Shown here: positions 9,401 to 16,180 of the stretch, piece by piece
How positions within the stretch are numbered: position 1 is the first letter of the stretch
Layout: every line of letters starts with the position of its first letter
Assembly (NCBI GenBank): GCA_942492825.1
Contig: OW818635.1
Span: forward strand, 124,001-188,000
Length of the DNA: 64,000 bases
Direction: 5' to 3'
Source: GWE2-51-13 sp942492825
GTDB taxonomy: Bacteria > Bacillota_I > Bacilli_A > Erysipelotrichales > Erysipelotrichaceae
Made by a program: the position numbers and the translations under genes
The notes under the pieces: generated by a model
Databases searched by the model: none
What the model was told of the DNA's origin: nothing
Seen by the model: the letters and a program-made list of their open reading frames with translations, nothing else

Positions 9401-11308
9401 GGAGAAAGTGAAGATGCTTTGATGTTTCATCAGAACAGTGACCGTGCAAAAAAGCAACTTGAGACAGATATTCAAGTTATAATTGGTAACCCTCCATATT
9501 CGGCCGGCCAAAAATCAGCCAATGATAATAATCAAAATGTTAAGTATGAAAAACTCGATGCGTCAATTGCTAATACTTATGGTGAGAATTCGAGAGCAAC
9601 ACTTTTGCGTAATTTGTATGACCCCTATATAAAAGCTTTCAGATGGGCCTCTGACAGAATTCATGAGAACGGTGTTATTGGATATATTTCTAATAGCGCA
9701 ATAATAAATGGACAATCACTGGATGGGTTTAGAAAATGTATTCTCGATGAGTTCAATTCGATATACTGCCTAAATCTTCGAGGTGATCAACGCACATCCG
9801 GCGAAAGGTCACGCCAAGAAGGTGGAAAACTGTTCGGAAGCGGCAGTAGAGCAGGGATCGCAATAACGTTCCTCATAAAAAAGAAAAATGCAAAGAAGGA
9901 TAACTTTGTTCATTACTATGATATAGGTGATTATCTAACCAGGCAAGAGAAGCTAGATGCACTATCAAGTTTTAGTGATGTCTCAAAGATTAAGTGGTTA
10001 AAAATTTACCCTGATGCAAATAATGATTGGATAAATACTAGAAAGCCTCAGTTCGATAGTTTCATGAGCATTGGAGATAAAAAGAAGAAAGGATTACAAT
10101 CGATTTTTAGTGATAGATATTCTACTGGTGTATCGTCAAGCAGAGATACTTGGGTATACAATTATAGTATTAGTTCACTTGAATTAAATGTTAAAAAAAG
10201 CATCGATTTCTATAACTCTGAACTAGAAAGATGCCACTCTAAATGGGAAGAGAAGATTACTGGTTACAGTAGGGTGTATCTTGACACCGAAAGAAAAACC
10301 TTCTTACAGGAAATGATTAGCCGAGATCCAAAGAAGATCAGTTGGTCTGATGGAATGATAACGAAATTCATGAGTAGAACCAAAATTGATTTTGTTGAGA
10401 ACTCGATAAGGATAGTAATGCATCGACCATTTTGTCTTCAGTACCTATATTTCGACAAAAGTCTAATTGAGAGACCTTCAAAGTGGAGCAATATTTTCCC
10501 ACAAGATGGGGTTGATAATCTTGTAATATGTGTTTCTGGTGCACCACTTAAAAAGAAGTTTTCTGTTTTGATGACGAACAAAATTCAAGATTTGAATCTT
10601 CTTGAACATGCACAATGCTTTCCATTGTATATCTTTGAAGAAGAGCAAGTTAGCAATAAGCAGCTTAATTTGCTTGACCAACTTGATGAAGATCACAATG
10701 TGTCAAAACACCTGAAACGTTATGCGCTTAGTGATGTTGCGCTTAATAAGTGGCAGAATACTTATGGCAAGATGGTAACAAAGGAAGATGTATTTTACTA
10801 TTGTTATGCAGTATTACATTCAAAAACCTATATTGAAACTTATTGTGATGATTTAAGCAAAACGTTGCCAAAAATTCCAATGCTTGATAAGTTCAAGAGT
10901 TATGTTGATATTGGCAAAAAACTATCAGACTTACATGTGAATTTCGAGAAATGTGAACCCTTAAGTGGAATAAGAGTCGAAAAGACTTCTAATGACTATA
11001 CTATTGACCAAATCAAGTTCCAAAAGAGAAATGGAATTGTTCAAAAGGATACTATTCTCTACAATAGCTCAATAACAATTTCAGAAATACCAACTAAGGC
11101 TTATGATTACATAATAAACGGGAAGTCTGCGATTGATTGGATTATAGAGAGGTTTGTATATAGTGTAGATAAAGAAAGCAAATTGTTGAACGATCCCAAT
11201 AAGCTATTTGGAAGTAAGTATGTTTTTGATTTACTTTTGTCAATAATATCATTAAGTATAAAAACTCAAGAACTTGTAAGCCTTCTACCGGAGTATAAAG
11301 AGATTTAG
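6491..11308 (+). CDS. Type ISP single-chain restriction-modification enzyme
   Basis: I place the start at ATG 6491, which follows AGAGGGGG; the longer reading from 6413 lacks a ribosome site. The 1605 residues are close to LlaGI/LlaBIII enzymes. Order of parts: an Mrr-like nuclease (Asp about 63, QCK at 79-81); a superfamily II helicase with Walker A GTGKT near 203 and DEAH at 323-326, with arginine motif QSVGRVMRK; a gamma-type N6-adenine methyltransferase with DPFTGTGTF from 887 and NPPY at 1000-1003; and a C-terminal target-recognition region. Such enzymes methylate one strand of their site and, on unmodified DNA, translocate and cut after head-to-head collision. All motifs look intact. 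It has its own promoter, separate from the element's replication genes. Confidence 0.92.
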   Translation: MVGFQSLLLEFRQTHSSKRGLGDLFERFVKQFFLTDRLYADLVDKVWLWNEFPYRGSHVDTGIDIVISKKNSMEFWAVQCKFYDEKYTVSKSDVDTFLSASGKSFVVDGHKIHFSERFVVSTTDRWGKNAVDAIENQFIPVHRIRLQDFKDSSIDWESFSLSRIDSMKIAKKKSLLHHQIEAVDDVMVGFENADRGKLIMACGTGKTFTSMKIAERVTNGKGNVLFLVPSISLLNQTLVEWTAQISYDFHVYAICSDPKASISSESIDTIIPATTDVNRLLASYLANKDDNHLNIFFSTYQSIDIVAKVQSEIGFVFNLIVCDEAHRTTGVTLAEADESDFVKVHNNSFIPSQKRLYMTATPRIYADESKEKATNANALLCSMDNEEIFGKDLHLLGFSRAVENGLLSDYKVIVLAVDEGYVNHSLQKLLTDSNNELSLDDSIKIMGCWNGLSKKTIFTSDEDNFKVDPLPMKRAVAFSNRISDSKKLVEMFDHIVNFFKMGSTDNSMVDIEIDHVDGTYNSLEKKQKLDWLKEDIPEGKCRILSNARVLSEGIDVPALDAVMFLNPRNSIVDIIQSVGRVMRKSEGKKYGYIILPIGIPLGVEPEEALGNNQKYKIVWDVLQALRAHDDRFNNTINKIELNKRKPDNIQIIGVTGATSFDGNESDQAKSSYAQISFDTENMDKWKNSIYAKIIKKCGSRKYWENWAKDIADISQRHITRINGLLESKDHQEKFAQFLIGLRDNLNPTISHEDAIEMLAQHMITKPVFDALFDNYQFIKNNPVSIIMQEMLDLLDESAIGQEREILDKFYLSVQERARGIDNAAAKQKIIIELYEQFFKTALPKQVEKLGIVYTPVEAVDFIVRSVEFFLKTKFNTSISEKGVHVIDPFTGTGTFINRLLISGIIDSNSMLYKYKNEIHANEIVLLAYYIAAVNIEETFHDLFGKDEYVPFEGIVLTDTFELSESKATRKGESEDALMFHQNSDRAKKQLETDIQVIIGNPPYSAGQKSANDNNQNVKYEKLDASIANTYGENSRATLLRNLYDPYIKAFRWASDRIHENGVIGYISNSAIINGQSLDGFRKCILDEFNSIYCLNLRGDQRTSGERSRQEGGKLFGSGSRAGIAITFLIKKKNAKKDNFVHYYDIGDYLTRQEKLDALSSFSDVSKIKWLKIYPDANNDWINTRKPQFDSFMSIGDKKKKGLQSIFSDRYSTGVSSSRDTWVYNYSISSLELNVKKSIDFYNSELERCHSKWEEKITGYSRVYLDTERKTFLQEMISRDPKKISWSDGMITKFMSRTKIDFVENSIRIVMHRPFCLQYLYFDKSLIERPSKWSNIFPQDGVDNLVICVSGAPLKKKFSVLMTNKIQDLNLLEHAQCFPLYIFEEEQVSNKQLNLLDQLDEDHNVSKHLKRYALSDVALNKWQNTYGKMVTKEDVFYYCYAVLHSKTYIETYCDDLSKTLPKIPMLDKFKSYVDIGKKLSDLHVNFEKCEPLSGIRVEKTSNDYTIDQIKFQKRNGIVQKDTILYNSSITISEIPTKAYDYIINGKSAIDWIIERFVYSVDKESKLLNDPNKLFGSKYVFDLLLSIISLSIKTQELVSLLPEYKEI

Positions 11309-11387
11309 CGTATGCACTATACAAAGCACTTATATATGGATAGAGTAATCTCAATAAAAAAGTTGACTAAGAAAGGTGGGTGTTTAA

Positions 11388-11957
11388 ATGCTATCTAGAG
11401 TGAAGAAAGGTCTTAATAATTTTTTCGCACCATTCAAATTGTTGTCGTTTGCCAAAGTGTATATCTGGTGGATACTATGTTTGATATTCTTTGGTTTACT
11501 GAACCTTTGGGTATACTTCTTCTTAGGATTGCCTACTAAAATTCTTGCTGAAGTTGAGAACGGAATAATATATAGCTTTGGCATATCTATATGTGCCCCA
11601 TATATAGCTAACTTTTCACTAGAAGTGATTGACTCATCGAGAAAAAGAAATAGAATCAAATTTGCTGGATATAAAGTTCCAGCTTTGATAATGACATCGA
11701 TTTATGTTGTTATGCTGACAATCATTTGGTTAGGGAAATATAGATCGTCATTTGGCCTTCAAGCCATCGTTCTAGTAGTTTCTCTATTCTTTGTATTTTA
11801 CATGTATTGTGTTAGTGAGATGACTAACCATGTTTATTACTTTCGTGAATATGATGATTCGGAATACCTTACTAGGGAAAAAAAGAGAATGAATTCTATA
11901 GAGGAAGACGCAAATATAGTAAGTTCTGATGAGTTCACAAATTGGAGGAAAAAATAG
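11388..11957 (+). CDS. Unknown four-helix membrane protein coupled to the DGQHR gene
   Basis: I do not recognise this 189-residue protein. Four hydrophobic segments are visible at about residues 23-46, 58-77, 97-116 and 123-143, followed by a charged cytoplasmic tail of about 45 residues. The ATG at 11388 follows GAAAGGTGGG. Its stop codon is directly followed by the ATG of the DGQHR gene with no spacer, so the two are translationally coupled and probably work together. It lies 80 bases after the Type ISP gene with no terminator between. A membrane effector of an abortive-infection or immunity-type module is one possibility, but no family evidence supports it. Confidence 0.6.
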   Translation: MLSRVKKGLNNFFAPFKLLSFAKVYIWWILCLIFFGLLNLWVYFFLGLPTKILAEVENGIIYSFGISICAPYIANFSLEVIDSSRKRNRIKFAGYKVPALIMTSIYVVMLTIIWLGKYRSSFGLQAIVLVVSLFFVFYMYCVSEMTNHVYYFREYDDSEYLTREKKRMNSIEEDANIVSSDEFTNWRKK

Positions 11958-13106
11958 ATGATAAAATCACTTATATTAACAGAGGTTAGTCAGCCAATAG
12001 GGACGTTCTATGTAGGGAAAATGAAATCAGATGATTTGATGCAAATATCTAGGGTTGAAAGAAGAGAAAAAAACAAAGGAATTCAACGTGAACTTTCTGA
12101 TTATCGTGTAAACGAAATTGCTAGATATTGTGATGACCCTGATGCTACTTTCCCAACCCCAATAATCCTGTCAATAGTCGAAAAAGATCTTGTGAAATTA
12201 GAGGACACAAAAGACTTATTCCATGCGTTTGGACTAGATAATGATGTGATAACACAAATTGCCGAGAATTTTGGGAAAATAATCAGGATCACGTACAATG
12301 ATGACTATAGACTAGCTGAAGTTCTTGACGGACAGCATCGTCTTGAAGGAATTAAAAGAGCTAACACTATAAATATAGAGTTGCCTATTGTTGTAATGTT
12401 CGACTTAACAGAAGAGGAAAAAGCATATATATTTTCTACTATTAATAGTAATCAAACAAAAGTAGATAAATCGCTAATCTACGATCTTTTCGAATTAAGT
12501 ACAAAAAGAAGTCCTCTGAAAACATGTCACGAGATTGCGAGAGTAATGAATTTGAGTAACGAGTCACCTTTCAAAGGAAAACTTAAGATGTTGGGAAAGA
12601 GAAAAGATGAGGGGGAGTTATTATCTCAAGGTACTTTTGTTGAATACCTGGTAGGGCTGATTTCCGGTGATCCAAAATCAGATATGATTGACTATAAAAA
12701 TGGTAGTATTCCTAAGAAAGATAGTAGATATGTGCTAAGAGACTACTTTCTTGATAACAGAGATGACATAATTCTTAAGCTACTCTACCTGTTCTTTGGT
12801 CAAGTGAAGGAAGTTTTCCCAAATGAGTGGAACAATTCAAAATATATTTTGTCAAAGACTACTGGTTACGGCGCTATGCTAAAGCTGTTTAGAGAGATAA
12901 TTAGAAGAGGACAGGAAAATGGAAAAATTAATCAAGATATTTTTAAAGAATATCTTCTGAGTGGACAGAATGCACTTATTAGGGAAAATTTGAGACTTAC
13001 TTCTGAGCATTTTGCATCAAATGATCAAACTCAAACTTTGCTTGCAAATTACTTTATAAAAGCCTATGAGAAAGAGTCAATGATAAAGTTTTCTAATGAT
13101 GAGTAA
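11958..13106 (+). CDS. DGQHR-domain protein (DndB/ParB-like superfamily)
   Basis: The 382-residue protein carries the namesake motif DGQHR at residues 124-128, followed by the family signature around INSNQTKVDKSL. DGQHR proteins are related to ParB-like folds and include DndB, the regulator of phosphorothioate DNA modification; many sit in defence islands. There are no dnd genes here, and it is paired instead with a small membrane protein and follows a Type ISP enzyme. It may sense or bind DNA and control the membrane protein, but that is inference. No nuclease motif was recognised. A strong terminator at 13134 closes the operon. Confidence 0.75.
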   Translation: MIKSLILTEVSQPIGTFYVGKMKSDDLMQISRVERREKNKGIQRELSDYRVNEIARYCDDPDATFPTPIILSIVEKDLVKLEDTKDLFHAFGLDNDVITQIAENFGKIIRITYNDDYRLAEVLDGQHRLEGIKRANTINIELPIVVMFDLTEEEKAYIFSTINSNQTKVDKSLIYDLFELSTKRSPLKTCHEIARVMNLSNESPFKGKLKMLGKRKDEGELLSQGTFVEYLVGLISGDPKSDMIDYKNGSIPKKDSRYVLRDYFLDNRDDIILKLLYLFFGQVKEVFPNEWNNSKYILSKTTGYGAMLKLFREIIRRGQENGKINQDIFKEYLLSGQNALIRENLRLTSEHFASNDQTQTLLANYFIKAYEKESMIKFSNDE

Positions 13107-13133
13107 TCAGAATACATAATTGACAATGTCTTC

Positions 13134-13166
13134 AAATCCCTCTCAATTTTTGGAGGGATTTCTTTG
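13134..13166 (+). terminator. Terminator after the cargo operon
   Basis: AAATCCCTC (13134-13142) pairs with GAGGGATTT (13153-13161) around a T-rich loop, followed by TCTTTG. It marks the right end of the coding part of the island. Confidence 0.75.
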
Positions 13167-13195
13167 TATAAATTATAAATAATCTTGTCATAAAT

Positions 13196-13216
13196 GAAGA
13201 GTACAAGAAGCGTACA
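13196..13216 (+). repeat. Right arm-type integrase site: two GAAGNGTACA repeats
   Basis: GAAGAGTACA (13196-13205) and GAAGCGTACA (13207-13216) repeat with the same 11-base period and orientation as the left pair. The second copy and its flank (AAGCGTACAACTAT) match the left inner copy exactly. Confidence 0.6.
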
Positions 13217-13316
13217 ACTATTTTTTGCTTCTGATGATATTAAAGAAACAAGAGAGATTGGATAGAATTTTGAGATGGAAATCAAATGAAAAAACTAATG
13301 GAAATATACTTGCAAT

Positions 13317-13331
13317 TGGTGGGGCATGGTT
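13317..13331 (+). other. attR core of the integrated island
   Basis: TGGTGGGGCATGGTT is the second copy of the 15-base core. Read in frame it gives WWGMV and continues into the missing membrane segment of TadC. Confidence 0.8.
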
Positions 13332-13415
13332 CCGCTGTTCGGGGTGACGTTATTGTTTCTATCGGTCATGATGAATATCCTGATGACTATGTTTGGAAAG
13401 GGGGTGAGTGGATGA
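13317..13415 (+). pseudogene. Displaced 3' end of tadC
   Basis: Read in the frame of TadC from the attR core, this stretch encodes WWGMVPLFGVTLLFLSVMMN and a further 12 residues, ending at TGA 13413-13415. It is a hydrophobic segment of the kind that closes TadC-family proteins. It has no start of its own. Joining it to 680-1348 gives an uninterrupted TadC of about 255 residues. The TGA overlaps the ATG of the next gene (ATGA), which confirms that this was the native end of tadC in the pilus operon. Confidence 0.8.
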
Positions 13416-13564
13416 AAGCATTTTTCGAAGAGTATGGATTGGTATTGGTTGTCACCGTCATCGCGACTGGGATGATCGTTTTCTCGGAGGGTTTTAAAAC
13501 CACGATGCAACAAACGTTAACCAACCAATGGTCACAAATGACCACAAGCACGACGACACCGTGA
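13412..13564 (+). CDS. Flp-like minor pilin, 50 residues
   Basis: The start is the ATG at 13412 overlapping the native tadC stop. A longer reading from 13286 is a chimera of element DNA and tadC sequence in the wrong frame. The product has a short N-terminus with the EYGL motif (residues 7-10), followed by one membrane helix (about 11-26) and a Thr/Ser/Gln-rich tail. Flp pilins carry a Glu-Tyr pair at the same place in their hydrophobic core. The very short leader lacks an obvious prepilin peptidase glycine, so processing is uncertain. Its position between TadC and a TadE-like gene supports a pilin or pseudopilin role. Confidence 0.55.
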   Translation: MKAFFEEYGLVLVVTVIATGMIVFSEGFKTTMQQTLTNQWSQMTTSTTTP

Positions 13565-13574
13565 GTACGCAACG

Positions 13575-13913
13575 ATGAAAGGCGCCTTTGAAACGGGGAT
13601 CGTCCTCTTCTTCGGGATGATGTTTCTTTGGATGGGTATCAGTATGGTGCAGGTGATGTGGGCATACAACCAAGCCCGGTATCTACAGGAGTTCGCGCTA
13701 TCGACGATCGAACGACAAAATCGCTTTGATTCGGATGTCCTCGATTTGATCGATGTACAAGCGCAACATTGCGATCGGTGTGTTCTTACGATCGAACCGA
13801 TCGCGATAAATTCGAAACGTTATCGCGTCAATGTCGGATTTCCGGTACAAGTTTCGGTATTCGGCATCCAAGCGATGGCGCAAACCAGCGCAACCACGCG
13901 TCCCGTCTCTTAA
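13575..13913 (+). CDS. TadE-like pseudopilin
   Basis: The 112-residue protein has an N-terminal membrane helix (about residues 6-27) followed by an extracytoplasmic part with a CDRC pair (about 56-59), as in small TadE-family pseudopilins. The spacing to the pilin-like gene is 10 bases, and no strong ribosome site is visible, so coupled translation is likely. With the genes at 3-692 and tadC it completes a short Flp-type pilus or secretion operon whose ATPase would lie upstream of the window. A terminator starts at its stop codon. Confidence 0.55.
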   Translation: MKGAFETGIVLFFGMMFLWMGISMVQVMWAYNQARYLQEFALSTIERQNRFDSDVLDLIDVQAQHCDRCVLTIEPIAINSKRYRVNVGFPVQVSVFGIQAMAQTSATTRPVS

Positions 13914-13936
13914 GTGCAGCATCGCTGCACTTTTGA
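13912..13936 (+). terminator. Terminator of the pilus operon
   Basis: AAGTGCAG (13912-13919) pairs with CTGCACTT (13925-13932), followed by TTGAT. The stem begins at the stop codon of the TadE-like gene. Confidence 0.65.
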
Positions 13937-14007
13937 TATAGATGAAAAGAACACATCATTAACGCACTTGTATGCGGGGTTGACGATGGTCCGAATAAAA
14001 ACATCCG

Positions 14008-14016
14008 TGGTATAAT
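14008..14016 (+). promoter_or_regulatory. Extended -10 promoter of murT-gatD-coaX
   Basis: TGGTATAAT is an extended -10 element (TG, one base, TATAAT at 14011-14016). A TTGACG at 13980 is too far away (25 bases) to be its -35. Confidence 0.55.
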
Positions 14017-14052
14017 ACTGCTGTGTTGTTTCGAGTTGAAAGGGGTACGCCT

Positions 14053-15402
14053 ATGCGCATGGATGTTCTCGCCGCCATCGTCGTCTGTAAAGCAGCCTAC
14101 GGGGTCGGTAAAATCTTTCATAAAGGAAGCAGTCTTCCGGGGAAAATCGCGTTGCGGATTTGTCCGGATATTTTATCGCTTGTCGAGTTACCCAAGCACG
14201 TCATCGCCGTTACCGGAAGTAATGGGAAGACGTCGACGGTCGAAATGATCGCCCATATCTTAAGCGAAAATAATCTTAAGGTCGGTTACAATAAAGAAGG
14301 ATCCAATCAGATCGAAGGTGTAACCACGCTTGTTTTACGCAATACCACATTATCCGGGAAAGTCACCTGCGATGCGTTGGTTATCGAAAGTGACGAACGT
14401 TTTGCCCGACATACGTTTAAAAAAATCCAACCGACCTTCTTTGTCATCACCAATCTTTACCGTGACCAATTGACACGTAACGGCCATCCGGAATGGGTTT
14501 TCGACATCATCAAGGAAGCGATCGCACCCCAAACCAAGTTGATACTGAACGCGGATGATCCGTTGGTGTCCTCTTTCGGATATCATCGTCCCGGCACCGT
14601 TTATTTTGCGATGCTGGAGAATCAATATTCAACCCCGACATCGACATCTATCTATAATGACGGAGCCTATTGCCCGATCTGTAAATCCAAGATGAAATAC
14701 GACTATGTCCATTTCAGCCATATCGGGAAGTATCTCTGCACAAACTGCGATTATTCCGCACCCGAACCGAACCATTATGTCGATTCGATGGATCTTTCCG
14801 AAGGGAAATTTCGGATCGACAACAAATACGAAATCCAACTAAGTTTCAAGAGTGCATATAACGTATATAATTTATTGGCGGCGTTTACGGCGGCTTGTGA
14901 GATTGGTATCCAACCTGAAAGAATCGCTAAGTCGCTGAACAACTATCTTTTAACCAGCGGTCGGGTCATTCGCTTTCATACCCAAAACCGCAAAGGAACG
15001 CTCTTGATTTCCAAACATGAGAACTCGATCTCATACAATCAGTCGCTTCGTTATGCGGTCAGTCAACCAGGTGTTAATTCGGTCGCGATCATCGTCGATG
15101 CGATCAGTCGTAAGTATCATACCAGCGAAACTTCTTGGTTATGGGACATCGATTTCGAAGTTCTCCAATCACAAAATATCGCCTCGATTTTCCTGATGGG
15201 TAAATATGCCTACGATTTGGCGACTCGCTTTGAAATGCTGGACCTGCCTAATACTAAAGTATTCAAGTATGTTGACATCGAAGAAGGTGTGAAGAAACTC
15301 GATGAAACCGCGCAAGGGGAGATTTTCGTCGTCACATGTTTTTCGGATAAAGGAAAATTTCTTGAAAGCGTGACCTTGGATGACAAATATGTCGCGAAAT
15401 AG
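14053..15402 (+). CDS. murT: MurT-like Mur ligase (lipid II amidation subunit)
   Basis: The ATG at 14053 follows AAAGGGG and gives 449 residues. The ATP loop GSNGKTST starts at residue 55, and the Mur ligase centre follows. A Cys4 zinc ribbon typical of MurT is present: C207, C210, C229 and C232. MurT activates the alpha-carboxyl of the glutamate in lipid II so that ammonia from GatD can amidate it. The C-terminal domain retains SWLWDIDFE, but the stretch just before it, which in other MurT proteins is rich in Asp/Gly/Arg and completes the glutaminase triad, reads YHTSET here. Together with the altered GatD next to it, this suggests that the pair is free of glutaminase chemistry or has a different job. 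Confidence 0.85.
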   Translation: MRMDVLAAIVVCKAAYGVGKIFHKGSSLPGKIALRICPDILSLVELPKHVIAVTGSNGKTSTVEMIAHILSENNLKVGYNKEGSNQIEGVTTLVLRNTTLSGKVTCDALVIESDERFARHTFKKIQPTFFVITNLYRDQLTRNGHPEWVFDIIKEAIAPQTKLILNADDPLVSSFGYHRPGTVYFAMLENQYSTPTSTSIYNDGAYCPICKSKMKYDYVHFSHIGKYLCTNCDYSAPEPNHYVDSMDLSEGKFRIDNKYEIQLSFKSAYNVYNLLAAFTAACEIGIQPERIAKSLNNYLLTSGRVIRFHTQNRKGTLLISKHENSISYNQSLRYAVSQPGVNSVAIIVDAISRKYHTSETSWLWDIDFEVLQSQNIASIFLMGKYAYDLATRFEMLDLPNTKVFKYVDIEEGVKKLDETAQGEIFVVTCFSDKGKFLESVTLDDKYVAK

Positions 15403-15417
15403 ACAGGGAGGTAAGCG

Positions 15418-16173
15418 ATGAAGACGATCCGCATCTTACATCTTTATCATGATTTACTCAATTTATACGGTGATAACGGGAACATACGTATTCTCGAAAA
15501 GGAACTTCAGAAACAGCTTGATGTGGAGGCAATTATCGATCAAAAGACCATCGGTGACATCCTAGAATTCGTTGACTATGATCTCGTTTATGTCGGGGCT
15601 GGGACCGAACGAAATATATTGGTCGCATTGGAAAATCTTCGTTCCTATGCGGATCAATTAAGTGAGTTTATCTCAGATAACAAAATCTTATTGTCGACTG
15701 GAGGAAGTTTTACGATGTTTGGGCGAAAGATTAATTTGCCCGATGAAAAAGAGATCGAAGGGTTGAACCTTTTCGGTTTTGATACCAAACTCAAGAAAAA
15801 TCGCGATAACCAAGACGGTGTCTATCGGTTTATCGGTGGAAATCAAACTGAACTTGCGATCGGTTTCATCAATAAATCCTACGAAGTGATGCTTGACGAA
15901 AATGTTAAGCCGCTCTTTGAGGTTATCAGAGGGGTCGGAAACAATACGACTTCGAGTCAACACAACTTCGAGGGAATCCGTTATAAAAACTTTTTCGCCA
16001 GTTCGCTTAGCGGGCCGATCCTCGTGAAGAATCCTTGGTTTCTTGAGAAATTATGTACCGCTATCTTGGTTCTACATGGCATCGACTATATCTCGCATAT
16101 CAGTGCCGACCAAAGAATGGCGTATACGATCGGACTGGATGGTCTGATGAACACAGACAAAAGGAAAGAGTAG
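15418..16173 (+). CDS. gatD: GatD-like class I amidotransferase subunit, catalytic residues lost
   Basis: The 251-residue protein matches GatD along its length (LNLYGDNGN near the start, the EIEGL region, GIRYKNFF). GatD normally supplies ammonia to MurT through a Cys/His glutaminase. Here the nucleophile motif CGGYQ reads TGGSF, putting Thr at residue 94. The catalytic His motif, normally LHGPIL, reads LSGPIL with Ser198. Both codons are plain (ACT and AGC) and the frame is unbroken, so this is not a sequencing frameshift. It starts 16 bases after murT with a GGGAGG site and precedes coaX in the same operon. A structural or regulatory partner of MurT is the likely remaining role. Confidence 0.85.
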   Translation: MKTIRILHLYHDLLNLYGDNGNIRILEKELQKQLDVEAIIDQKTIGDILEFVDYDLVYVGAGTERNILVALENLRSYADQLSEFISDNKILLSTGGSFTMFGRKINLPDEKEIEGLNLFGFDTKLKKNRDNQDGVYRFIGGNQTELAIGFINKSYEVMLDENVKPLFEVIRGVGNNTTSSQHNFEGIRYKNFFASSLSGPILVKNPWFLEKLCTAILVLHGIDYISHISADQRMAYTIGLDGLMNTDKRKE

Positions 16174-16180
16174 GGAACCT

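Larger units (their letters stand above)
1349..13331. mobile_element. Integrated satellite-like island with restriction cargo, inserted in tadC
   Basis: The boundaries are a 15-base direct repeat with one mismatch (1349-1363 and 13317-13331). Both copies encode the TadC residues WWGMV in the reading frame of tadC. Inside lie a tyrosine integrase next to the left end, a repressor divergent from a small HTH gene, an excisionase-sized HTH gene, a primase-helicase and a cargo of restriction and unknown genes. The interior is visibly richer in A+T and in ATA/AGA codons than the flanks, which indicates transfer. No capsid, portal, terminase, relaxase or conjugation gene is seen. The gene order resembles phage-inducible islands that carry VapE-type replication proteins, but nothing shows a helper phage. 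An integrative mobilisable element is the alternative. Confidence 0.85.

Noticed and set aside
1428..13221. The shared stretch AAGCGTACAACTAT as the att core
   Set aside because: Recombination there would not rejoin tadC. The WWGMV repeats do, and the GCGTACA copies come in regular pairs as arm sites do.
1349..13331. Conjugative element or complete prophage
   Set aside because: No relaxase, coupling protein, VirB4, terminase, portal or capsid gene is found in the island; all genes are accounted for.
13286..13564. Open frame of 92 codons read as one protein
   Set aside because: Its first part is island DNA plus tadC sequence in the wrong frame. The native start of the pilin-like gene is the ATG at 13412 overlapping the tadC stop.
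13980..13985. TTGACG as -35 of the murT promoter
   Set aside because: It lies 25 bases from the TATAAT, too far for a sigma-A promoter. The extended -10 (TG before it) explains the promoter without it.
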